DNA of 12,778 bases from contig JAPLCR010000603.1 of NCBI GenBank assembly GCA_026392135.1, positions 1-12,778 of the forward strand, read 5' to 3'. The DNA is from Armatimonadota bacterium (GTDB taxonomy: Bacteria; Armatimonadota; Chthonomonadetes; Chthonomonadales; Chthonomonadaceae). Under the pieces are notes generated by a model. That model worked only from the letters and a program-made list of their open reading frames with translations, was not told the DNA's origin and ran no database searches. Shown here in pieces: positions 1-7,250 of the stretch; the stretch's first letter is position 1; each line of letters starts with the position of its first letter. Made by a program: the position numbers and the translations under genes.

Positions 1-152
1 GAATTGGGAGAGGGGACGGGGGTGAGGGCTTCTGGTGTTCAAATGGAACACTTATTCTGACGCGATTCCCTAAGCGAAACCTAAGGTATTGTGAACGCCT
101 AACAGAGCCAAACTGGAGCCACCTCTGCCTAGAATTAGGAGGAGGGCGGAGC
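1..152. other. Gene-free left margin
   Basis: No convincing reading frame, RNA gene or repeat was found here. The only structure is a short dyad, GTGTTC at 35-40 and GAACAC at 46-51 with a 5-nt loop, followed by TTATT. It could be the remains of a terminator for a plus-strand gene left of the window, but a 6-bp stem is weak. Confidence 0.4.
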
Positions 153-1127
153 TTAACGTGACACCCCGCCCTTTGCTCCTGCAACTACAGCCTCAATTTC
201 AGCGCGAGTAGCTATTAGAATGTCGCCTGGGATAGTGTGCTTCAGTGCTGCCATCGCAGTGCCGTACTCCATTCCCTTTGGCAAATCACCCGAAAGATAA
301 CCAAATAACGTCCCCGCAGAGAAAGCATCGCCTGCCCCTATCCTATCCACTATCTGCCCCAACGGGTAAGCGGAGACTGAATATGCCCCGTTGTCATCTA
401 TAGCGCGTGCTCCACCCTCCGAACAGGTTACAACTACCGATGGAACCCCGAAACGCTCTTTGAGTTGACGCGCGACCGACTCCGCGCTACCCTCTATTCC
501 AAACACCGTTTTTGCATCCGATTCAGGACAAAAGAGCAGATCTACTTTGGGGAGTATCCTCGATAACGTAACCTTCGCCGCATCAGGAGACCACAGTTTA
601 GCGCGATAGTTTACGTCAAAGGAGACCAACTTGCCCGCATCTTTAGCAAAACCTACCGCAAAAGAGACCGCCTCTGCACAACTATCGCTCAACGCTGTCG
701 TGATTCCTGTTAGGTGCAGAAGCCGCGAGTTCTCGATGTGGTCTACCGAAACATGGTCAGGGCGTATGGTGCAAGCAGAGGAGTTCGCCCTATCGTAGTG
801 GACGTTCGTAGCACGCGGAGAGGTTCCAAAGTCGATAAAGTACAGCCCTGCCCGTGCGGAAGACTTCTTGTCCCAGTTTACAGCGGAGGTATCTACTCCC
901 CAACGCCGCACTTCATTCTCAATACGATGCCCCAGCGGGTTGTCAGGCAGTTTGCTCCACCATGAGGTACGCAATCCCAGTCGAGCCAGCGCAATTGCCG
1001 TATTCGACTCTGAGCCTCCCATCCGAACATCTAGTGAAACTGCCTCTTCCAGTCGTCCAAAGCCGGGCGGGCTTAATCGCCACATCGTTTCACCAAAAGT
1101 GATCACATCCCAAGACCGTCTGTTCAT
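153..1127 (-). CDS. kdgK: 2-keto-3-deoxygluconate kinase (PfkB/ribokinase family)
   Basis: Cytoplasmic sugar-acid kinase that would phosphorylate 2-keto-3-deoxygluconate with ATP, the step before KDPG aldolase in uronate/pectin and Entner-Doudoroff-type catabolism. The 324 residues match the usual PfkB length. Visible motifs are the N-terminal PfkB signature GGSESNTA (37-44), the KDG-kinase-like NVHYDRANSSA (108-118) and FDVNYRAKLWS (170-180), and the ATP/anion-hole motif DRIGAGD (261-267), whose Asp267 is the catalytic base. The C-terminal TIPGD (298-302) followed by TRAE is also typical of KDG kinases. The ATG at 1127 has GGGAG about 9 nt upstream. The gene lies 32 nt downstream of the HNH gene on the same strand, so it may be read from the defence-gene promoter. 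Family assignment is firm. Substrate is inferred from motifs, and another 2-keto-3-deoxy sugar acid or a related sugar is possible. Confidence 0.85.
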   Translation of the reverse strand: MNRRSWDVITFGETMWRLSPPGFGRLEEAVSLDVRMGGSESNTAIALARLGLRTSWWSKLPDNPLGHRIENEVRRWGVDTSAVNWDKKSSARAGLYFIDFGTSPRATNVHYDRANSSACTIRPDHVSVDHIENSRLLHLTGITTALSDSCAEAVSFAVGFAKDAGKLVSFDVNYRAKLWSPDAAKVTLSRILPKVDLLFCPESDAKTVFGIEGSAESVARQLKERFGVPSVVVTCSEGGARAIDDNGAYSVSAYPLGQIVDRIGAGDAFSAGTLFGYLSGDLPKGMEYGTAMAALKHTIPGDILIATRAEIEAVVAGAKGGVSR

Positions 1128-1159
1128 GTACGTGGTTCTCCCTTCATTTTTGCGGGGGC

Positions 1160-2059
1160 TTATCCATCTTCCGATATCCGCACTATCTCTTCCAAAATAG
1201 GAATCAGCTTTTCAGCATCGGGGCGATTTGCGCTACACATATCAAGAAAGCACTTTGTACAGTTAGAGTACGGAATGCGTGGAGAGCGCAGTCGCTCCAG
1301 ACTCTTCAGTGCAAAAGGCTCTCCTTTGTCCGCTAAGAGCCTGTTCGACCAAACAGCGAGAAGCCATGCAGCACGTTGGGCTTGCAACCCGTCTCGATTC
1401 AAGTCAAAGAAATCAATCATCACACGTCCCCGCCGCCACTTGTGAAGGTCTTGCTCTTTCGTGTACTTGGGTTCCGCTCTCTCTCCTGTAAAAGTTATCA
1501 GGTCTTCTGGGTCGTCATCCCCGTTACCTAGCGGATAGACAAGGAGTGCCCTCTCGCCCACATAGTCGTCAGGATGTGCCAAACCGAAAATACGCTCCCC
1601 CCCAATCGGAAAATGGTCGCTCTTGTAGGGCGAATTGCACGTTTTGCAGGCGGCGGCGTAGTTGTGCAGATGGTAAGCGAGTAGGTAGTAGCCCACAGTA
1701 GCGGAGTCTCCCATATCGAAATCATAGAGGAGAGTGGATTTGGCGGAGGGCCACCTGCTTACTGCGCTTTTGGGACGAAAGTGTTCCAAGTCCCACTGTA
1801 TATTACCTGCCGCCCCGCCCTCTAGCCTTGTTTCGCAGTAAACACACTTGTTATACTGGCGACGCATATAGAGAGGCTTCACATCGCCCCAAAAATCGGA
1901 AAGCTTCTTCTTTTTGCCTGTCGTCGCTTCAATTTCGTTGGTATACCTGCCAAGTTTGGCGAAAAGGCTCGTCCGGGTTTGCGCTTTTTTCAGCCACCCT
2001 TTCGCCTCCGCACTAACGGCGGTCTCTATCTCATCAAGCGCATTAGGATAGCGTATCAC
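1160..2059 (-). CDS. ptuB: HNH endonuclease, PtuB-like partner of a Septu-type defence pair
   Basis: The 299-residue protein carries a complete zinc-supported HNH nuclease core: Cys72-x2-Cys75, then LEHFRPKS with Glu92-His93, then Cys138-x2-Cys141-Asn142 with Lys146 and His149. This spacing, with the EHFRPKS block, is characteristic of the HNH proteins that accompany AAA ATPases in Septu (PtuAB) and retron-Ec78-type systems. A second Cys-x2-Cys lies near the C-terminus. The start is GTG at 2059. It overlaps the ATPase stop as GTGA, so translation of the two is probably coupled and the products made together. The expected role is nicking or cutting DNA (possibly tRNA in some relatives) when the ATPase partner is triggered by phage. 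It is longer than many PtuB proteins, which I recall as about 200 residues. The nuclease fold is clear. The defence function is inferred from the partner and has not been tested. Confidence 0.75.
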   Translation of the reverse strand: MIRYPNALDEIETAVSAEAKGWLKKAQTRTSLFAKLGRYTNEIEATTGKKKKLSDFWGDVKPLYMRRQYNKCVYCETRLEGGAAGNIQWDLEHFRPKSAVSRWPSAKSTLLYDFDMGDSATVGYYLLAYHLHNYAAACKTCNSPYKSDHFPIGGERIFGLAHPDDYVGERALLVYPLGNGDDDPEDLITFTGERAEPKYTKEQDLHKWRRGRVMIDFFDLNRDGLQAQRAAWLLAVWSNRLLADKGEPFALKSLERLRSPRIPYSNCTKCFLDMCSANRPDAEKLIPILEEIVRISEDG

Positions 2060-3255
2060 TCCTCCTCCATAAGATGTTGAAGCGTTTTTCGCGCTAAGTC
2101 GCCGAGCGTTCCCGTATTTGGTGCCCGTAGCGAATGGAGCCCGAAGTAGGAGCTCGTTAGAACCTGATTCGGGGTCAGACCATATATGTCTTCGCTGTAC
2201 TGCGTTACCTTATCATCTGCCAATACAAAGATATTCGACGGCTCAAGCCCTCCCGCTACCAGAGGGCTATGCGAAGAAAAAAGAAACTGAATGCGTGGGA
2301 ACTTGAGTGCAACCTGCTCAATCACGGTGCGCTGCCACTGCGGATGAAGGAAGAGGTCTATCTCGTCTACAATGACTACGCCTTCAACCTGAGTTAAGTC
2401 ACAGAGGGGGGTACTGGGTTGTTGTAATGATACCATCTGATAAAGTAAATCCCAAACCCACCCAACGAAGGCACGATAACCGTCTGAAAGGGCACTATAG
2501 GGTAGCAATACCCCCTCTCGATTGAAACGCGGCGACTGCTGTGCGTCTGAATTTTGGCTTAGTTGCATAGAGGGTGGCAGAAGCGAATTAAGTATGTCAC
2601 AGGCTTGCACGAGATAATCCCTATCTTTGAGCTGTAGATACGCAAAATTAAACGGAACTAACCCTATGTGTTCTTCAAAAAGTCCTGCTACGCGCTGATA
2701 CCGAGAGCTACGGCTCTGCTGACTGTACCCCTCTGGACGCTCAGTGCGGCGGTTTGCCCCGAATGCCACAAGAAAAAACGAGGGAGACCTGTTTATATAA
2801 ATATGTTTCCATGAGTCAGGATTCTCCAATGCGGGGCTAATAATATCTTCAAAGTCACCTATTCTTTGGATAATCGTTTTGCCCATGAGGGTAGAACCTT
2901 TTGCACCTGCGTCTACATCCAGTTTGCCTAACTTCAAATAAGCGCAAACTTCGGCTTGCTCCGAAAGAAGAGAGGCTCCTTTTAGAGCGATTTGAGGCTG
3001 TTCGTTCGGTTTGCGCCGTACAATATAGTCGGCTTTGAAGCCACTAGAGTTGATAACTGGGGAGAGTACGCCCAACACAAGAGCCTTCAATACTGAAGAC
3101 TTCCCTGCCCCGTTTCCGCCCAAAAAAAGGTTGACATTTTCTAATCTACTCGGAACAGGGTGGCTTCGTGTGGCAGGGCGCTTAGGATAGTTCAACTCAA
3201 TTTCGGTTTTGCTGAAACAACGAAAATTTTGGATGACCAACTTTTTTACGTACAA
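2056..3255 (-). CDS. ptuA: AAA/ABC-type ATPase, PtuA-like Septu defence protein
   Basis: ATPase of the SMC/OLD-like AAA_15/AAA_21 type. Numbering uses the 399-residue form. The N-terminus YVKKLVIQNFRCF (2-14) is the usual opening of this family. Walker A is GGNGAGKS (46-53), the signature-like loop is LSDGY (256-260), Walker B is VVIVDEID (293-300) followed by LFLHPQW, and the switch histidine sits in SSHS (327-330). No TOPRIM domain follows, which separates it from OLD nucleases and fits PtuA. The frame is open to a TTG at 3333, but that codon has no ribosome site and sits inside the predicted promoter. The TTG at 3255 has AAAGGG upstream and gives the family-like N-terminus, so I use it. 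The gene overlaps the HNH gene by 4 nt. The likely role is a phage sensor and ATP-dependent controller of the HNH effector. Confidence 0.78.
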   Translation of the reverse strand: MYVKKLVIQNFRCFSKTEIELNYPKRPATRSHPVPSRLENVNLFLGGNGAGKSSVLKALVLGVLSPVINSSGFKADYIVRRKPNEQPQIALKGASLLSEQAEVCAYLKLGKLDVDAGAKGSTLMGKTIIQRIGDFEDIISPALENPDSWKHIYINRSPSFFLVAFGANRRTERPEGYSQQSRSSRYQRVAGLFEEHIGLVPFNFAYLQLKDRDYLVQACDILNSLLPPSMQLSQNSDAQQSPRFNREGVLLPYSALSDGYRAFVGWVWDLLYQMVSLQQPSTPLCDLTQVEGVVIVDEIDLFLHPQWQRTVIEQVALKFPRIQFLFSSHSPLVAGGLEPSNIFVLADDKVTQYSEDIYGLTPNQVLTSSYFGLHSLRAPNTGTLGDLARKTLQHLMEEE

Positions 3256-3304
3256 GGAGACATACCCTTTCTTCAAACGGGCGAAAAATACTGCCGGTAC
3301 CTGT

Positions 3305-3333
3305 ATTATGAGGCGGCACTTTCTGCTTGTCAA
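3305..3333 (-). promoter_or_regulatory. Sigma-70-like promoter of the ATPase-HNH pair
   Basis: On the minus strand TTGACA (3328-3333) and CATAAT (3305-3310) are separated by 17 nt, which is perfect at -35 and five of six at -10. Transcription would start near 3298, upstream of the TTG start at 3255 and downstream of the longer apparent start at 3333. Confidence 0.6.
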
Positions 3334-3532
3334 TAGCTAGAGCGCATCACGGTAAAATCTGCTCCTCGCCTAACACCAATTCACGTTATTTATGAGTTCT
3401 TCTCTGAAAATTGAGACTGGTTGTGAGCGTCTATCGTTTACAAAAGCATAATTTTGGAAGGAACTACGCCTGTATATGGCGTACTGTACTCCTAATATCT
3501 ATCCCATTATGGGGGGCAAGGAGTGTGAACAG

Positions 3533-4864
3533 ATGGCAAATTCTCTTTCACGTCGTGAAGTCATTCAAAAGGCGACGTTAGCAACAGGGTTGGGAGTACT
3601 GGGGGGCGTTTGGGCAGAGCCGGCGACGGCACAACGCAAAAAGCGGAAATCGCCCAACGAAAAACTAAATATCGCCTGTATCGGTGCTGGGGGGCAGGGC
3701 GCGACGGACGTAAACGGCGTGAGCGGCGAGAACATCGTCGCGCTGTGCGATGTGGATCAGCGGCGAGCGGCGAGTACCTTTGAGCGGTATCCTAACGCAA
3801 AAAGATTCCAAGATTTTCGCGAAATGTTCGATAAATTCCACAAGGAGTTCGACGCGGTAACGGTCACGATCCCCGACCATAATCACGCGGTAGCGACGGC
3901 TCTCGCGCTTCACAACGATAAGCACGTCTACTGCCAGAAGCCGTTGACGCACTCGGTTTGGGAGGCGCGTGAAATCGCCAATTTAGCGCAGAGCAAGCCC
4001 CGCCTTGCAACTCAAATGGGAACGCAAGGGCACGCTTTCGAGGGCTATCACCGCCTTGTGGAGATTATTCAAGGGGGCGTGATTGGAGAGGTACGCGACG
4101 TTCATGTTTGGACAGACCGCCCTATCTGGCCCCAAGGCTTGAGCCGCCCTACCAAAATCATGCTTCCGCCTACCACCCTGAACTGGGAGTCTTGGATTGG
4201 TCCCGCCGCAATGCGAATGTATAGCCCCGACTATCTTCCGTTCGTGTGGCGCGGCTGGTGGGACTTCGGCACGGGGGCGTTAGGAGATATGGCGTGTCAC
4301 CTGATGGATCCAGTCTTCTGGGCACTTGGCTTAGGGGCACCTGCCACGGTTTCAGCGACTAGCGAGGGCGCAACGCCGGACAGTCCTCCCACCTCTTCTA
4401 TCATCAAGTACGAGTTCCCCAAGACGAAAGCGCATTCGGGCATAACTATGACGTGGTATGACGGCAAAAATCGTCCGCCTGCCGCTCTTACCGAAGGCGA
4501 AACCGTACCCAAAATTGACAATGGGTCGCTGTATATTGGGACAAAAGGAAAGCTTTTGATTGACCACAACGGGATGCCGATACTGCTTCCCAAAGCGCAG
4601 TTTGAGGGCGCGAAGCTTCCGTCGCCCACCATCAAGCGTTCGCCTGGTCACTACCTACAGTGGATTGAAGCCTGTAAAAATCACACGCCGACCGGCAGCA
4701 ACTTCAAGTATGCGGGTAACATGACCGAGTCGGTTCTGCTAGGGAATATCGCGCTTCGCACGGGGCGCAAACTTGTGTGGGATTCGCGTAGGCTAGAGTT
4801 CAAGAAAGACCCCGAAGCCACCGCACTCGTTCGCCGTGAGTATCGGGAGGGCTGGAGCCTGTAG
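3533..4864 (+). CDS. Tat-exported Gfo/Idh/MocA family oxidoreductase
   Basis: NAD(P)-dependent sugar or cyclitol dehydrogenase-like protein of 443 residues. The N-terminus has a twin-arginine signal: SRREVIQKA (6-14), a hydrophobic stretch rich in Gly, Leu and Val, and a probable cleavage site after ATA (31-33), so it is likely exported folded with cofactor. The nucleotide-binding motif is GAGGQG (51-56). The family lysine lies in CQKPLTH (134-140, Lys136), and the GDMACH segment (251-256) carries the catalytic-region Asp/His. An upstream ATG at 3476 is in frame, but the ATG at 3533 has AAGGAG 9 nt before it and puts the Tat motif at the true N-terminus, so it is preferred. A hairpin follows the stop directly. 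The substrate cannot be told from sequence. Exported members are numerous in Planctomycetota and Armatimonadota and usually linked to carbohydrate use. Confidence 0.87.
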   Translation: MANSLSRREVIQKATLATGLGVLGGVWAEPATAQRKKRKSPNEKLNIACIGAGGQGATDVNGVSGENIVALCDVDQRRAASTFERYPNAKRFQDFREMFDKFHKEFDAVTVTIPDHNHAVATALALHNDKHVYCQKPLTHSVWEAREIANLAQSKPRLATQMGTQGHAFEGYHRLVEIIQGGVIGEVRDVHVWTDRPIWPQGLSRPTKIMLPPTTLNWESWIGPAAMRMYSPDYLPFVWRGWWDFGTGALGDMACHLMDPVFWALGLGAPATVSATSEGATPDSPPTSSIIKYEFPKTKAHSGITMTWYDGKNRPPAALTEGETVPKIDNGSLYIGTKGKLLIDHNGMPILLPKAQFEGAKLPSPTIKRSPGHYLQWIEACKNHTPTGSNFKYAGNMTESVLLGNIALRTGRKLVWDSRRLEFKKDPEATALVRREYREGWSL

Positions 4865-4878
4865 CGATTAGCCATTTT

Positions 4879-4910
4879 GAGGGCTGTAACTCTTTGGGGT
4901 TACAGCCCTC
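4879..4910 (+). terminator. 12-bp hairpin after the Gfo/Idh/MocA gene
   Basis: GAGGGCTGTAAC (4879-4890) and GTTACAGCCCTC (4899-4910) pair perfectly around an 8-nt loop. Only ATCTCTTAAC follows, so the T-tract is poor. It begins 14 nt after the stop codon and ends 37 nt before the ATG of the next gene. It fits a weak terminator or an attenuator controlling read-through into the phosphonate genes. Confidence 0.65.
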
Positions 4911-4947
4911 ATCTCTTAACAAACATTTCGGAAAGTACTCCTATCTT

Positions 4948-6087
4948 ATGTCTACCCACTACGATTATGCGATTGTCGGCGCAGGAATTATCGGATTGGC
5001 GCACGCTTACCATCTCAGCAAGCGCGGGCGCAAGGTCGTTGTGTTCGAGCGAACCCCGCAAGCGCAGGGAGCCTCTATTCGTAATTTCGGTATGATATGG
5101 CCCATCGGGCAACCTGCGGGGGAGACTGTGCAGATAGCACTCCGTAGTCGAAACATCTGGCGGGAGGTGTTGGAGGAGAGCGGGATATGGCACGATAAGT
5201 GCGGCTCTCTGCACCTTGCATATCACGCTGACGAGTGGCAAGTTCTGCAAGAGTTTGTCGCAACCTCACACGAGAGAGGATACACTTGCTCTCTGGAAAC
5301 ACCCGCCGAGATTGCGAAGCGAAGCGGTGCTATTGTGCAGAGCGGTCTACAGGGTGGAATGTGGAGCCCGACGGAGATATGCGTAGACCCTCGCAAGGTG
5401 ATAGCGGAGCTTCCCGCCTACCTTGAAACGCGCTACGGCGTTACGTTTCGCTACGGCTACCCCGTCACAGGTTACGATAAACCGAACGTCTACGCGGGCG
5501 GCGAGACGTTTCAGGCGGAACATCTTATTTTGTGCGCGGGCGACGATGTTCGCACTCTCTATCCGGAAGCCTTGCAAGCCGAAAAGATGTACCCCTGTAA
5601 ACTTCAGATGATGCGCTCACAGCCCTTCGAGAACGGCTGGCGGGTGGGACCCATGCTGGCGGCGGGATTGACCTTGAGACACTACCGCAGTTTTGAAGGG
5701 TGTCCCACACTTCCTGCACTAAAGGCGCGTATAGCCCGCGAGAATCCGGAATACGACAGATATGGAATCCACGTTATGACCTCTCAGAATGGCGGGGGTG
5801 AAGTGGTTATTGGAGATTCGCATGAGTATGGCGCGGACATCACGCCTTTCGATAAGCCGGAGATAGATGATATTATTCTAAGCTACCTGAAAACCTTCCT
5901 GAACACGCCCGACTTGCGAATCGGGCAACGCTGGCACGGTATCTACGCCAAGCACCCCACGCACACCTACCGTATTCTATGCCCCGCTGAAAACGTGACA
6001 GCAGTCACAGGCGTGGGAGGCTCCGGTATGACCCTCTCGTTTGGAGTCGCCATGAAAACAGTCATTGAACACCTGGGAGAGAACTAA
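4948..6087 (+). CDS. FAD-dependent (N-methyl-)aminoethylphosphonate oxidase, HpnW/TIGR03364 type
   Basis: Flavin amine oxidoreductase of the DAO fold, 379 residues. The Rossmann FAD motif GAGIIG is at 11-16, with Glu34 (VVFER) for the ribose. The block RNFGMIWPIGQP (45-56) is the hallmark I associate with the TIGR03364 (HpnW) clade found in phosphonate gene clusters. The C-terminus contains a second FAD-contact motif, GVGGSGM. Published work on recurrent FAD enzymes in phosphonate catabolism shows such proteins oxidising N-methyl-AEP, and sometimes AEP, to phosphonoacetaldehyde, which replaces the PhnW transaminase. The following phnA and phnY genes supply exactly the next steps. The frame is open to a TTG at 4894, but that codon lies in the loop of a hairpin. 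The ATG at 4948, preceded by GGAAAG, gives the expected MSTHYDYAIVGAG N-terminus. The exact amine substrate is uncertain. Confidence 0.82.
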   Translation: MSTHYDYAIVGAGIIGLAHAYHLSKRGRKVVVFERTPQAQGASIRNFGMIWPIGQPAGETVQIALRSRNIWREVLEESGIWHDKCGSLHLAYHADEWQVLQEFVATSHERGYTCSLETPAEIAKRSGAIVQSGLQGGMWSPTEICVDPRKVIAELPAYLETRYGVTFRYGYPVTGYDKPNVYAGGETFQAEHLILCAGDDVRTLYPEALQAEKMYPCKLQMMRSQPFENGWRVGPMLAAGLTLRHYRSFEGCPTLPALKARIARENPEYDRYGIHVMTSQNGGGEVVIGDSHEYGADITPFDKPEIDDIILSYLKTFLNTPDLRIGQRWHGIYAKHPTHTYRILCPAENVTAVTGVGGSGMTLSFGVAMKTVIEHLGEN

Positions 6088-6091
6088 CCGA

Positions 6092-7250
6092 ATGCATTCC
6101 ATTTCCACCGAACCCTTTATCGCCAACAACCGCCCTTACCTACCTCCTACCCGCCCTATCGTCGTGATATGCTTGGACGGCTCTGCGGACGAATATATTG
6201 ACTGCGCTATGGCACAGGGTAGGCTACCGCACATTCAGGCTATGACGAATCGAGGCTATCGGGGCATGGTGCGGGGCGCGTTGCCATCCTTTACCAATGT
6301 CAACAACGCCTCTATTGTTACAGGCGTTCCGCCCGTCGTTCATGGTGTAAGCGGAAACTACTTCCTCGACCCAGAGACTGGGGAAGAGGTGATGATGAAC
6401 TCTTCGCGTTTTTTGCGAACGGAGACGATACTTGGGAAAGCCTCCCATGCGGGTAGGCGTGTCGCGATGGTGACGGCGAAAGACAAGCTTCGTGAAATCC
6501 TCTCGCATGGCATGAGCGGTATAGCCTTCTCCGCTGAAAATGCCGACGCTACGACGCAAGAGATACACGGAATCGAAAACGTGTTGGAGTTGGTAGGAAG
6601 ACCCAAGCCCCCTATCTACAGTCCCGAAGCGAGCCTGTTTGTTCTGCAATCGGGAGTTGCGCTCATTGAACAGGGATTGGCTGACCTGCTCTATCTCTCG
6701 TTAACCGACTATATGCAGCACAAGTACGCGTATGACGCGCCGGAGGTCGTAGACTTTTACGCTGCATTAGACGACGAAATCGGGCGGATGTTGGCGCTAG
6801 GGGCGATTGTCGGGGCGACTGCTGACCACGGAATGAACGCGAAACAGAATCCGGATGGCTCGCCAAACGTTATCTACCTTGAAACGCTTCTCAACGAGCA
6901 GTTTGGCGGGGGCATCAAGGTCATTTTACCGATAACCGACCCTTACGTCGTGCACCATGGGGCGTTGGGTTCGTTCGCCGTAGTACACCTACCTTCGCCT
7001 GACCTCATCGAGCCTGCCTTCCAGTACCTAGACTCGCTGGAAGGCGTGACAGAGGTTGGGGCGCACGGAAGCGCATCACGACCTGAACGCCCTAGAGGGC
7101 GGACTGCGCTCTCATGGCGGGCGCTACGAGGAGATGGTTCCAATGCTTCTCTCTGAGCCGCTCTCCTTCACCTATCGCGCTAAGGCGTTCGGCGATCCGC
7201 GCAACTTCGATATTTTTGACTTTACGATTAACGGAGGCGCAGAGCGATAA
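6092..7250 (+). pseudogene. phnA: Phosphonoacetate hydrolase, broken by internal deletion and frameshift
   Basis: Alkaline-phosphatase-superfamily metalloenzyme that splits phosphonoacetate into acetate and phosphate. The start is ATG 6092, 4 nt after the previous stop; the frame is open to a TTG at 6065 that lies inside the upstream gene. Frame one keeps the metal-site residues: Asp29 (CLDGS), nucleophile Thr68 in PSFTN, Asp206 and His210 (LTDYMQH), and Asp245-His246 (ADHGMNAK). After TEV at about 7057 the frame turns to nonsense and stops at 7154-7156. From 7056 another frame continues the family C-terminus (LGRTEAHHDL, then LRSHGG with the last metal-ligand His at 7113-7115) and ends at TAA 7248-7250. 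From my knowledge of the family, about 25-30 residues around the ELPADRIGD block are missing. The lesion is therefore a deletion whose length leaves remainder 2 on division by 3. Both halves lack other damage, so it is recent, or an assembly error. Confidence 0.85.

Noticed and set aside
143..172. AGGGCGG/CCGCCCT dyad around the kdgK stop as a terminator
   Set aside because: The 7-bp stem has a 16-nt loop, overlaps the coding end and has no T-tract on the minus strand.
2056..3333. OLD-family nuclease or retron-associated ATPase
   Set aside because: No TOPRIM domain follows the ATPase and no reverse transcriptase is nearby, while the overlapping HNH gene fits Septu.
3411..3452. Plus-strand promoter for the Gfo/Idh/MocA gene (TTGTGA with CATAAT)
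   Set aside because: Spacing is 20 nt, and the alternatives with 17 nt lack a usable -10. Not strong enough to annotate.
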